64,000 nucleotides of DNA from an uncultured Opitutia bacterium (GTDB taxonomy: Bacteria; Verrucomicrobiota; Verrucomicrobiia; Opitutales; Opitutaceae), in contig CAIUOU010000017.1 of assembly GCA_903900845.1 (NCBI GenBank), forward strand, positions 1-64,000. Reading direction: 5' to 3'. The notes beneath the pieces were generated by a model. The model saw nothing but the letters and a program-made list of their open reading frames with translations, made no database searches and was not told where the DNA came from. Shown piece by piece: positions 9,270-18,608 of the stretch. Both the position numbers and the translations under genes were made by a program. Positions within the stretch are counted from its first letter, which is position 1; every line of letters starts with the position of its first letter.

Positions 9270-10579
9270 TGAAGATCGTCTTCCTGACGCCCGGCACCGG
9301 CAGCTACTACTGCGGCGCCTGCATGCGGGACAACGCCATCGCGCGGGAGCTCCACCGCGCCGGCGACGACGTGACGATGGCGCCGATGTACCTGCCGCAC
9401 ACGCTCGACGAGGAGGCGTTGCCCGGTTCTTCCCGCGTCCCGGTCTTCTTCGGCGGCATCAACGTCTACCTGCAGCAGAAGGTGCCGCTCTTCCGCCGCA
9501 CGCCGGCCTTCGTCGACCGTCTGCTGAATTCCACCGGCCTGCTGCGCTGGGCCGCGCGCCACAGCCACATGACCTCGGCGCGCGACCACGGCGAGATGAC
9601 GCTCGAGATGTTCAACGTCGGCTCGAGCCGGTTGGGCAAGGAGCTGGAGAAACTCATGGGCTGGTTGCAGCACACTGAACGCCCGGACGTGGTGTGTCTT
9701 TCCACCGCCTTGCTCGCGGGCTTTGCGGAGCCGCTCAAACGCCGCCTCGGCGCGCCCGTGGTGACGTTCTTCCAGGGTGAGGACACTTTTCTCGACGGCC
9801 TCCCGGAGCCGTTCCGCACGCAATGCTGGGAGTCGATGGCGGCCACCCTGCGCGCCTCGGACCTCATCCTTTCACCGAGCCGTTTCTACGCCGAACTGAT
9901 GGGAAGCCGCCTAGGCCTAGGCCGCGATGCGGTGCGGGTGGTTTTCAACGGCATCCAGCTGGAAGGCTACGCGGCGGCGGCGAACCCGCCGCCCACCCCG
10001 ACCGTCGGTTACCTCGCGCGCATGTGCCGGGAGAAGGGCATCGAGGTGATGGTCGACGCGTTCCTGCACCTCGCCGGCGAGTTGGGCGATCGAGAGACGC
10101 GGCTGCATCTGGCGGGGGCGGCGACCGCCGGCGACGAGCCGCTTATCCGCCGGCTGCGCGCCCGGATCGACTCCGCCGGGCTCGCCGCGCGCGTCACGTG
10201 GTCGCCGAACATTTCCCGGGATGAGAAAATCTCCTTCCTCCGCGGGCTTTCGCTGTTCTCGGTGCCCGCGACGTACGCGGAGGCGTTCGGCCTCTACCTC
10301 GTCGAGGCGATGGCGTGCGGCGTGCCGGTGGTGCAGCCGCAGTCGGCCGCGTTCCCGGAATTGATCGCCGCCGGGGGCGGAGGTCTCTGCGTTCCCGCGC
10401 GCGAACCCGCCGCCCTAGCCCGCGCGTGGCGCGATCTGCTGCGCGACCCGGCGCGGCGGACGGAGCTAGGCCGCGCCGGCCGCGCCGCCGCCGAAAACCA
10501 TTTCTCGTCTGCGGCGATGGCCGCGACGTTCCGCCGCGAGATCGCCCGGCTCACCGGGAAAAACCCCGCCGGCGCCTGA
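9270..10579 (+). CDS. Glycosyltransferase family 4 (GT-B)
   Basis: MKIVFLTPGTGSYYCGACMRDNAIARELHRAGDDV; C-terminal FSVPATYAEAFGLYLVEAMACGVPVVQPQSAAFPELI. Confidence 0.85.
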
Positions 10580-10580
10580 G

Positions 10581-10597
10581 CCGCGGGGCGCCCGCGG
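10581..10597. terminator. Hairpin between convergent genes
   Basis: CCGCGGG-GCG-CCCGCGG followed by TTT, in the 24-bp gap between 10579 and 10604. Confidence 0.5.
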
Positions 10598-10603
10598 TTT
10601 CGC

Positions 10604-11017
10604 TCAAATCGAGTATTTCGCCCGGACGTCCTCGGGGATCGGCGTCGAACGGCCCGTGGCGAGCGTCACGAGCGTGTACGAGCAATACCCGTCGCAGACG
10701 CGTTTCCCGGTGGGCTGCTTCTCGATCTCAAAGTCCACGCGGCAGCCGGTCTCGGTGAAGTGATCGATCCAGCAGCGCACGATCATGCGGTCGCCCCAGC
10801 CGAGCGGTCGCTTGTAGTGGATCGTGGCGGTCGTCATCCACCAGCCGAGGCCACGATCGGCGAACGCCTGCATGGACATACCGTAGTTTTTCTCCATCTG
10901 CTCGAACCGCGCCGCCAGCACGTAGTCGAGGTAGCGCGTGCTGTGCACGTGCTGGTAGAGGTCGATGTCATCCGGCCGCACCGCGAGCTCGGTCTCGAAC
11001 TTGGAGAAGACGTTCAT
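10604..11017 (-). CDS. Acyl-CoA thioesterase (4HBT / YbgC-FadM type)
   Basis: MNVFSKFETELAVRPDDIDLYQHVHSTRYLDYVLAARFEQM hot-dog thioesterase signature; 137 aa. Confidence 0.85.
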   Translation of the reverse strand: MNVFSKFETELAVRPDDIDLYQHVHSTRYLDYVLAARFEQMEKNYGMSMQAFADRGLGWWMTTATIHYKRPLGWGDRMIVRCWIDHFTETGCRVDFEIEKQPTGKRVCDGYCSYTLVTLATGRSTPIPEDVRAKYSI

Positions 11018-11280
11018 GCGACTCCCCGTGCGAAACATCAAACCCACCGCGGCGCGACGGAATTCTCCCTTCGAAATGATCACGGATGGGTTCCACCCCG
11101 CCCGTTCGCTCCGCTCATTCGGAAGCGCCGAACGCCCTTCGGCCTTTATCTGCGCCATCTTGGAAATCCGCGGTTCAAGTCCGCCGCCTTCGGAACGGCC
11201 TTCCTCCTTCGCCGGGACCACGGAGGACGAGACGGAGAACAAGTCGGCCGTCTGGCCCACACCATCGTTCTCGGCGGATA

Positions 11281-11358
11281 GTCGCGGCTACACCGAGCCC
11301 TGCCTATTCGTGTCCATCCGCGGTTACTCACCCGCGGAGCGAGTCGGGAGCGCGATGC
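11281..11358. repeat. Intergenic repeat copy A (CGCGGCTACACC + 10-mer phrase)
   Basis: CGCGGCTACACCGAGCCCTGCCTATTCGTGTCCATCCGCGGTTA aligns with copy C at 33211-33262. Confidence 0.6.
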
Positions 11359-11517
11359 GACTCTAGGCTCGGGCCGGTGGATCGGACTCTGAGCACCCGG
11401 GTTGGCCCCCCTGTGCCCTTGTGGTCCGACTCAACTCCCCGTTGGTCTCGGCTGCGCCGCGCTGGAACTTCGCGCGCTCCTTGTCACCCGCCCGCCACCT
11501 GCCTCACGCTCCGCGTC

Positions 11518-12318
11518 ATGGCTCACCGGAATCCCGCACCGCGGAACGGCGCAACGCGTCGGGAGGCGCCGCCCGCACCGGCGTTTGCCTGGGCACCGGA
11601 GCGCATCCGATTCGAGGATGAGTGGCTGATCATTGTCGACAAGCCCGCCGGCCTGCCGACGCAGCCGACGCTCGACGCGCGCCGGGCCAGCGCGCAATCG
11701 ACGCTCGCGGCCTTCCTGCGGGAACGGGACGGTGGCACGACTTACCTCGGACTCCAGCACCGGCTCGACCGCGACACTTCGGGCGTGTTGCTGTTTACCC
11801 GGGATCCACGAGCCAACAAGGGCGTCACGGAGCTCTTCGCCGGCAAAGCCGTGCGGAAGACCTACCTCGCGCTGGCGGTCACGGGCGAGTCGGCGCCCGA
11901 TTCGTGGGAGGTCGTCAATCATCTTGGGGTCGTCGGCCGAGAGGGTAAGGCCAGCCGCTTCGGCGCGGTGCGCAGCGGCGGCGATCCGGCCCGGACGACG
12001 TTCCGCGTCATCGAGCGGGTGACCGGCGCGATGCTCGTCGAGGCCAGCCCGCACACCGGCCGCACGCACCAGATCCGGGCGCATCTCGCGGAGGGCGGTC
12101 ACCCGATCCTTGGTGATCCGTTCTACGGTGGACCGGCCCGCTTTCCCGCGGGCGGCAAGGGCGGGACGATCAGCGTGCCACGTGTGATGCTGCACGCAGC
12201 CGGGTTGGAGTTCGTCCATCCCATGACGCAAGTCGCGTTGAAGGTCACCTGTCCGTGGCCGGAGGACTTCGAGGGATGCCTGCGGGCGCTGCGGTGCGCG
12301 ACCGCGTCACCGCCATGA
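11518..12318 (+). CDS. RluA-family pseudouridine synthase
   Basis: IVDKPAGLPTQP, LGLQHRLDRDTSGVLLFTRD, PHTGRTHQIRAHLAEGGHPILGDPFYGG. Confidence 0.92.
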   Translation: MAHRNPAPRNGATRREAPPAPAFAWAPERIRFEDEWLIIVDKPAGLPTQPTLDARRASAQSTLAAFLRERDGGTTYLGLQHRLDRDTSGVLLFTRDPRANKGVTELFAGKAVRKTYLALAVTGESAPDSWEVVNHLGVVGREGKASRFGAVRSGGDPARTTFRVIERVTGAMLVEASPHTGRTHQIRAHLAEGGHPILGDPFYGGPARFPAGGKGGTISVPRVMLHAAGLEFVHPMTQVALKVTCPWPEDFEGCLRALRCATASPP

Positions 12319-12851
12319 GCCCGGGCGAGCAACTCTGCCGCGCCTGCGGCCTGTGCTGTGACGGCACCCTGTTCCACCACGTGAAACTTGGCGCGGGGGA
12401 CGACCCGCGCGCCCTGCGGGCGAACGGAATGAACCTCCTCGCCTCGCGTGCCCGGCCGCCGATAAGGCGCCTGCCGCAGCCTTGCGCGGCGTTGTGCGCC
12501 GACCGCTCCTGCCGGATCTATGCGCGGCGTCCGACGCAATGCCGCACCTTCGAGTGCCGGGTCTTCCAGGACCTCACGGCCGGCCGGATCACAGCGCAGG
12601 CGGCGATGCTCCTCGTGCGGCGCGCCCGGCGTTGGGCGGACCGCGCCCGCCAGCTGCTTCGCCGTCTCGGCGGCGGGGACGAGCACCGTCCGCTCTCGGA
12701 GCGATTTCTCCGCGCGCGCCGGCGCGCGGAATCGGGTGAAGCCGACGCCACCGCGCGGGAGACCTGCGCTGACCTGAGCCTCGTGATGCACCGCCTGCAC
12801 CTGCTGGCCCACGAGAAATTCCACACGCGCCCCGGGACGCCCGAATCCTGA
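12315..12851 (+). CDS. YkgJ-like cysteine cluster protein
   Basis: LCRACGLCCDGTLFHHV, CAALCADRSCRIYARRPTQCRTFECRVF. Overlaps the previous stop (ATGA). Confidence 0.75.
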   Translation: MSPGEQLCRACGLCCDGTLFHHVKLGAGDDPRALRANGMNLLASRARPPIRRLPQPCAALCADRSCRIYARRPTQCRTFECRVFQDLTAGRITAQAAMLLVRRARRWADRARQLLRRLGGGDEHRPLSERFLRARRRAESGEADATARETCADLSLVMHRLHLLAHEKFHTRPGTPES

Positions 12852-12872
12852 CGCGCCGCCGCGCCGGCCTCT

Positions 12873-13235
12873 TCAACCGAACAGCTCGTCGAGCAGACGC
12901 CGGTCGCGTTTCGTTGGACGCCCGCTGCCCTTTTCACGCGCCAACACCTGCTGCACCGTATTCTCGTGGAGTTTCGCGATTTCCTCCGGCGGCGTGAGGT
13001 CGTCGCAGTAATCGCCGACGAGCTTCGCGCCGACCCTCGAGCGGGGCGCACCGATCACCCTCAGGGTGCGGGTGATCAGGCCGATCCGCACACGGACGGT
13101 CTCCCCCGGCCGGACCTCGCGGGCAGGCTTGGCGACGAGGTCGTTGACGAACACCGAGCCGGCCCGGCAGGCGTCGGTCGCGAGCGCCCGACTGCGGTGG
13201 ACGCGCACCGCCCAGAGCCACTTGTCGAGGCGCAT
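12873..13235 (-). CDS. S4-domain RNA-binding protein (Hsp15-like)
   Basis: MRLDKWLWAVRVHRSRALATDACRAGSVFVND; 120 aa, C-terminal KGSGRPTKRDRRLLDELFG. Confidence 0.88.
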   Translation of the reverse strand: MRLDKWLWAVRVHRSRALATDACRAGSVFVNDLVAKPAREVRPGETVRVRIGLITRTLRVIGAPRSRVGAKLVGDYCDDLTPPEEIAKLHENTVQQVLAREKGSGRPTKRDRRLLDELFG

Positions 13236-13401
13236 GGGGGCGGCGGGGGCCTTTTCCGAGGTCAACGCGGCGCAGACAAGGGCGGAGCGCGGAGGAGTCA
13301 AACGGAGGTCCGACGGAAACGTCCGGTTTTCCTTTGATCTCCGGGCCGGGCGGAGGAATTTGATCCTTCGTCGGCCCCGAGTATTCCCCCCCTTTTTCCC
13401 C

Positions 13402-14787
13402 ATGACCAACCCCGTGCTTCCTCCCGCCCTGTCCCGCCGTGATTTTATCCATCGTTCCGGCCGCGTCGCCGCCGTCTCCGCTCTCGCCGGAGTCGCCCTG
13501 CCGCCTGTGCACGCGGCGGGCAGTGACCTGATCCGCGTGGCACTGGTCGGTTGCGGCGGACGTGGCACCGGCGCCGCCGGGCAGGCCCTCTCCACCACGA
13601 CGGGCCCGATCAAACTGGTGGCGATGGCGGATGTTTTCCCCCCGCGGCTCGCGACGTCGCTCGACCGCCTCACCAAGCAGTTCGCCAAGGAAGGAAAGAA
13701 TGCGGTCGACGTACCGCCCGACCGCCAGTTCACCGGCCTCGACTCGTACCGCGCCGCCATGGACGCGCTGCGGCCGGGAGATGTGGTCATCCTCGCGACG
13801 CCGCCCGCGTTCCGCTGGGTGCATTTCAGCTACGCGATCGCGAAGGGCTTGCACGTCTTCATGGAGAAGCCCCTCACCGTGGATGGGCCCACCAGCAAGC
13901 GCATGCTGGCGCTCGGGGAAGAGGCCGCGCGGAAAAACCTGAAGGTCGGCGTGGGTCTGATGTGCCGTCATTGCCGCGCCCGCGGCGAACTCGCCGACCG
14001 CATCGGCCGCGGCGAAATCGGCGACATCCTCATGATGCGCGCCTACCGGCTCCACGGTCCGGTCGGGTTCTTCGCGTCGCCGCCGAAGCCCGCGGACAAG
14101 ACCGACCTCATGTACCAGATCGAGCGCTTCCACAGCTTCATCTGGGCGAGCGGCGGCGCCTACAGCGACTTCTACATCCACAACATCGACGAGTGCTGCT
14201 GGATGAAGGGTGAGTGGCCCGTGCAGGCCCACTCCAACGGCGGCCGCCACTACCGCGGCGACAGCATCGACCAGAACTTCGACGTGTACTCGACCGAGTA
14301 CACCTTCCGCGACGGCTCGAAGCTTTTCCTGGAGGGCCGCTGCATCACCGGCGCCTACGCCGAGCACTCCAGCACCGCGCACGGCACCAAGGGCATGGCG
14401 ATCATCTCGGAGAAGGGCCATGCACCCTCACGCGCCCGCATCTACCGCAGCCAGACGAAGGACGAGGCGAAACTCGCCTGGGCCCATCCGCAGCCCGAGG
14501 GCCGCCCGCATCAGCTCGAGTGGGACGATCTGATCGCCGCCATCCGCGCCGACCTGCCGTTCAACGAGGTGAAACGCGGCGTCGAGGCCAGCCTTGTCAC
14601 CTCGATGGGCCGCATGGCAGCGCACACGGGCCGCGTGGTCACTTTCGACGAGATGCTGAATTGCGACCACGAGTTCGCCCCCGGCCTGGACAAACTCACG
14701 AAAGACTCGCCCGCCCCGTTGCAGCCCGACGCCTCGGGCCGTTATCCGATACCGCGCCCCGGCATCGAGACGCGCCGGGAATACTGA
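13402..14787 (+). CDS. Gfo/Idh/MocA family oxidoreductase with Tat-type signal
   Basis: SRRDFIHRSGRVAAVSALAGVALPPVHA; IRVALVGCGGRGTGA; HVFMEKPLTVDGPTSKRMLALGEEA. Confidence 0.9.
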   Translation: MTNPVLPPALSRRDFIHRSGRVAAVSALAGVALPPVHAAGSDLIRVALVGCGGRGTGAAGQALSTTTGPIKLVAMADVFPPRLATSLDRLTKQFAKEGKNAVDVPPDRQFTGLDSYRAAMDALRPGDVVILATPPAFRWVHFSYAIAKGLHVFMEKPLTVDGPTSKRMLALGEEAARKNLKVGVGLMCRHCRARGELADRIGRGEIGDILMMRAYRLHGPVGFFASPPKPADKTDLMYQIERFHSFIWASGGAYSDFYIHNIDECCWMKGEWPVQAHSNGGRHYRGDSIDQNFDVYSTEYTFRDGSKLFLEGRCITGAYAEHSSTAHGTKGMAIISEKGHAPSRARIYRSQTKDEAKLAWAHPQPEGRPHQLEWDDLIAAIRADLPFNEVKRGVEASLVTSMGRMAAHTGRVVTFDEMLNCDHEFAPGLDKLTKDSPAPLQPDASGRYPIPRPGIETRREY

Positions 14788-14793
14788 GCCCGC

Positions 14794-15474
14794 TCAGCGG
14801 CCCACGGCCGCGTCGCGGATGGCACGCACCACGGCGGGATCGGTCGCGATCCCGAGGACGCCGTTCACGATGAACTGCACCCCGATGCAGAGGATCAGGA
14901 AACCCATGACCTTGGTCAGGGCATTCATCCCGTTGACGCCGACCAGCAACACGGTGCGCTCCGCAAGCCTCAGAACGACGTAGGTGATGATCGCGACGAC
15001 AAGGATCCCGAGGATGATGGCGATGTAATCGAGCCAGTGGGAAGCGAGGGACGTGAAGCCCACGGTCACGGCGATCGAACCGGGGCCGCTGAGCATCGGC
15101 AGCGCGAGCGGGGAGAAGGAGACGTCGCGTTTCCGGCGCGCCTCCGCCTCGGCCGGATCGTCGGGGCGCGGATCGCGAGGGGCGCCGAGGAGCATCGCCG
15201 AGCCGATGCCGGCCACGAGGAAGCCGCCCGCGATGCGCAGGCCCGGGATGGAGATCCCGAAGAAGCTCATGATGAACGTGCCGCCGATCAGGAAGCTCAC
15301 CAGGATTCCCACCATGTAGAAGCAGGCATGGCGCAGCTGCTGCAACCGGCGCTCCCGCGAATCGCCCTCGGTGATCGCGAGGAAGCTCGGTGCCGCGGCG
15401 AGCGGATTGATGATCGGCAGGAGCGCGATCACCGTGCCGATGATCAACTCCCAGAAGTGGTCGACCTGCTGCAT
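14794..15474 (-). CDS. MarC family integral membrane protein
   Basis: MQQVDHFWELIIGTVIALLPIINPLAAAPSFLAIT, LSPLALPMLSGPGSIAVTVG. Confidence 0.88.
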   Translation of the reverse strand: MQQVDHFWELIIGTVIALLPIINPLAAAPSFLAITEGDSRERRLQQLRHACFYMVGILVSFLIGGTFIMSFFGISIPGLRIAGGFLVAGIGSAMLLGAPRDPRPDDPAEAEARRKRDVSFSPLALPMLSGPGSIAVTVGFTSLASHWLDYIAIILGILVVAIITYVVLRLAERTVLLVGVNGMNALTKVMGFLILCIGVQFIVNGVLGIATDPAVVRAIRDAAVGR

Positions 15475-15505
15475 GGCGCGACGGTAGCCGCGCGCCGGGA
15501 AAAAG

Positions 15506-16618
15506 CTACCAAAGCTCGACCGGGCCGCGTGGCACGGGAATGGCCTCCCGGCCCGCCTCCTCCGGATCGTCGGCCGCCCGTAGGAACGACGGCACCAGGG
15601 GCGCCGGCGCGAACTTCGGCAACAATTCGCCGTTTTCGTCGCAGAACTGCCGGCGCCACGCGATGTACTCGTCGATCGCGGCCTCGAAGTCGGCCCGGGA
15701 GGCGATGGTGAGGATGCGGCGCTTGAACGGTTTCGCCGGCCCGAAGCGACGCGCGTACCACGGGGCCACGCGACGAAACAACCGGGCGCCGTGCTCCTCG
15801 CCGTGGAACTCGATGTAACGCTCGAAATGCCGCCGCAGCACGCGGAGCCGCTCGTGGAAGCCGGGTTCCGGCAACTCCTCACCCGTCCGAAGGAGATGCG
15901 CCGTGCGCCGGAATATCCAAGGGTCGTAGAAAGCGCCCCGCCCCACGCTCACGCCGGCACACCCCGTCTCGGCCAGCATATGCCGCGCCCCCATGGGCGT
16001 GGTGACGTCGCCGTTGCCGATCACCGGGATCCGCGGCACCGCCTCCACCACCGCGCGGATACCCGCGAGGTTCACCGTGCCCGCGAAACCCTGCGCCCGC
16101 GTCCGGCCGTGGACGAACACCGCCGCCACGCCAGCAGCCTCGAGGGCGCGGGCGAGATCCGGGGCGGTGAGATTCTCGTCGTCCCAGCCGAGCCGCATTT
16201 TCGCCGTCACCGGGATGCGCACCGCCGACACCATGCCGCGCACCAGCGCGGCCGTGCGCTCGAGCTCCGTCATCATCGCCGAGCCGCCGCCGATGCGCGT
16301 GACCTTCCGCACCGGGCAACCCATGTTGATGTCGACCGAGTCGGCGCCGAGTTCCTGGCACATCACCGCCGCGTCGCGCATCTCCTCGGGCACGCTGCCA
16401 AAGAGCTGGATCGCGAAAGGCCGGTCGGCCGGGGACGAGGCGACCAGCCGCAGGGCGTTGCGGTTGCGCTCCAGCAACGAGCGGGCGTTGACGAGGTCCG
16501 TCGTCGCCCACGCCAGACCGCCCAGTTCGCGCACCGTCAGGCGCATGGGCAGGTTGGTGTAGCCCGCCAACGGCGAGAGAAAGAGGTTGGAAGTCAGCTC
16601 GTAGGGACCCAGGCGCAC
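15506..16618 (-). CDS. dus: tRNA-dihydrouridine synthase
   Basis: SPLAGYTNLPMRLTVRELGG, VDINMGCPVRKVTRIGGGSAMM, VFVHGRTRAQGFAG, VIGNGDVTTP. Confidence 0.92.
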   Translation of the reverse strand: MRLGPYELTSNLFLSPLAGYTNLPMRLTVRELGGLAWATTDLVNARSLLERNRNALRLVASSPADRPFAIQLFGSVPEEMRDAAVMCQELGADSVDINMGCPVRKVTRIGGGSAMMTELERTAALVRGMVSAVRIPVTAKMRLGWDDENLTAPDLARALEAAGVAAVFVHGRTRAQGFAGTVNLAGIRAVVEAVPRIPVIGNGDVTTPMGARHMLAETGCAGVSVGRGAFYDPWIFRRTAHLLRTGEELPEPGFHERLRVLRRHFERYIEFHGEEHGARLFRRVAPWYARRFGPAKPFKRRILTIASRADFEAAIDEYIAWRRQFCDENGELLPKFAPAPLVPSFLRAADDPEEAGREAIPVPRGPVELW

Positions 16619-17015
16619 GCGCCGCAGCGTGCGCCGAGCCGGGCCCCGTGCAACCAGGGATCACCGGGACATTTCACCAAGAAGGAACGGGGTCGGTGGC
16701 GGGGGGCCGTGGCTCACTTCCATCGTCAGCGTGCCTTTTGAGCTTCTTCGCGGCCATGCACCGGTTCCCGCAAAAGGTTCGATGCACACCGGCCGGGGCT
16801 GCCCGGCCGATCCTCTTTTTCCGCGCCTTCCGTGGGTTCCGCGGGCTCGGCTCCTACCTCTGGCATCCTTCGCGTGCTTCGCGGTCTCCCTCCCTCTGGG
16901 TCTGCGCGGTGAGAACCGGGCGGAGCCGCCTCACGTTACGCATGACGCGCCGCAGATCGGGTGATGCACGGGGTTGCTTCAGTGGGCGGAGTGCGGTGAT
17001 GGTCTTGGTTCCACC

Positions 17016-18575
17016 GTGCCCGACCCGCGTTCCAGCTCCCAGCCCCCGCACCGCGGCCCCGATCCGCGTGGCGCCCAGCGTCCCGCCGGGGCGCCCTCCT
17101 CTCAAGGCGGCTCCGCCGGACGCGGCCAGCGCAACCCGCGCGATCCGCGCTCGGGAGGCCGGCCCGCACCGGGCGCCCCAGCCTCCGCGGCCCCGCGCCC
17201 GGCGCCGGTAGCGGCCGTCGTCGCGGCTTCGGGTGTGCCCCATGGCTCGCGCGAGGGTGGCTGGCTGCCGGACCTCGTCTACACCGGCGACAAGTTCGAG
17301 GCGGGGCTGGCGTTCTTCGCCGACGCCACCGGCCGCATCACTCGTTTTTCACGCGAACCTGCCGACCTCGCGGCGGCCCGCCGCCTCGCGGGGCAGGCCG
17401 CGCTGCCCGGGCTCGTCAACACCCACTCGCACGCGCTGGCCCGGCTCATGCGGGGCGAGGACGAAGGCGGCCGGTTCGGTCATCTGCTGCCCCCGGCGGC
17501 GCTGGCGGCGCGGATCGGACCGGAGGAGGTCTTCGACACGGCGCGGCTGGTATTTCTGGAAATGCTGCTGTCGGGCGTGACCTGCGTCGGCGAATTCCAC
17601 GCGCTGCACCGTTGCGCGGGGGGCGCCGTGACGGCGGCTGACCTCGGTCGCGAGGTCGTGCGGGCGGCGCACGACGTCGGCCTCCGCATCGCCCTGCTGC
17701 GCGTGGCGATCCTGCGCGGCGGCGAAGGCCCGCGGGAGTCCGCGCCGCCGGCCGGCGCGATCAGCACCTCCGCTGAGCAGTTCACCCGGGAGACCGAGGC
17801 ACTTCGCGTGGCCATCGAGCGCGACTACCCGGAGGACGAAGCCTGGCTGGGCGTGGCTCCCGAGTCGCTCGCCACGGTTCCTCCGGAGGCCTTCAAGGTG
17901 ATCGCGGCCTACGCACGTGCCCAGCGGCTGCGCCTCCACACGCACGCCGCCTCCTCGGCCGGCGACGTCGCGGCCTGCGTTGCTGAACATGGACGGACTC
18001 CCGTCGCCTTGCTCGCCGAGCTCGGGCTGGTCGACAAGCGCTTCACTGCGGTCGACGCGCGTCATCTCACCGAGGAGGAGATCAGGCTCCTGGGAACGGC
18101 TCGGGCGGCGGCTTGTGTCACGCCCGGCGCGCCGGCCCCCGTGGAAGGACTGCTGGCCGCGGGCGCCGGAGTCGCCGCGGGCATGGATGCGCACGCCCCG
18201 GCCAGTCCGCTCTTCCTCGCGCGCGAGCTTCCGGTGGCGGATGCCGCCGCGGCGTGGCGAGCCGCCACCACGGGCGGCGCGCGCAGCCTCGGCGCCACCA
18301 GCGGCGCGCTCGAGGTCGGCCGTCCCGCGGATTTCTTCACCGTGAACCTGGGCGACCCGGCGCTCGCGGGAGTCGAGGCGCGCGGACTGCCGGCGGTGCT
18401 GCTGGCGGCGCTGGACCGCCGGTCGATCCGGGATGTCTGGGTGGGAGCGAGACAACGCATCGCGGGCGGGCGCCACCTCGCCCAAGGCCAGATCATCGGA
18501 CGGTTCATCGGACTGCAGGACCGCCTGCGGGGCCGCGCGCCCGGGACGGAAACGACCGCGGAGACGGCGGGTTGA
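17016..18575 (+). CDS. Amidohydrolase (HutF/formimidoylglutamate deiminase-like), start uncertain
   Basis: LPGLVNTHSHALARLMRGEDEGG, SGVTCVGEFHALHR, AAGMDAHAPASPLFLAREL. Pro/Arg/Gly-rich N-terminal extension; GTG at 17016 is one candidate start. Confidence 0.7.
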   Translation: MPDPRSSSQPPHRGPDPRGAQRPAGAPSSQGGSAGRGQRNPRDPRSGGRPAPGAPASAAPRPAPVAAVVAASGVPHGSREGGWLPDLVYTGDKFEAGLAFFADATGRITRFSREPADLAAARRLAGQAALPGLVNTHSHALARLMRGEDEGGRFGHLLPPAALAARIGPEEVFDTARLVFLEMLLSGVTCVGEFHALHRCAGGAVTAADLGREVVRAAHDVGLRIALLRVAILRGGEGPRESAPPAGAISTSAEQFTRETEALRVAIERDYPEDEAWLGVAPESLATVPPEAFKVIAAYARAQRLRLHTHAASSAGDVAACVAEHGRTPVALLAELGLVDKRFTAVDARHLTEEEIRLLGTARAAACVTPGAPAPVEGLLAAGAGVAAGMDAHAPASPLFLARELPVADAAAAWRAATTGGARSLGATSGALEVGRPADFFTVNLGDPALAGVEARGLPAVLLAALDRRSIRDVWVGARQRIAGGRHLAQGQIIGRFIGLQDRLRGRAPGTETTAETAG

Positions 18576-18608
18576 CCGCGGGCGGGCGCGGTCTTTTGGT
18601 TCGGCCGG

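Noticed and set aside
1-10579. PQQ biosynthesis or true quinoprotein dehydrogenase locus
   Set aside because: The propeller proteins carry generic PQQ-like/BamB-like blades only; no pqq biosynthesis genes and no diagnostic quinoprotein active-site motif were recognised.
11086-11517. N-terminal extension of the RluA ORF
   Set aside because: Low-complexity translation of the intergenic repeat region; the ATG at 11518 gives a normal RluA N-terminus.
13050-13080. GATCACCCTCAGGGTGCGGGTGATC inverted repeat
   Set aside because: Lies inside the S4-domain gene and is explained by coding sequence; no evidence for regulation.
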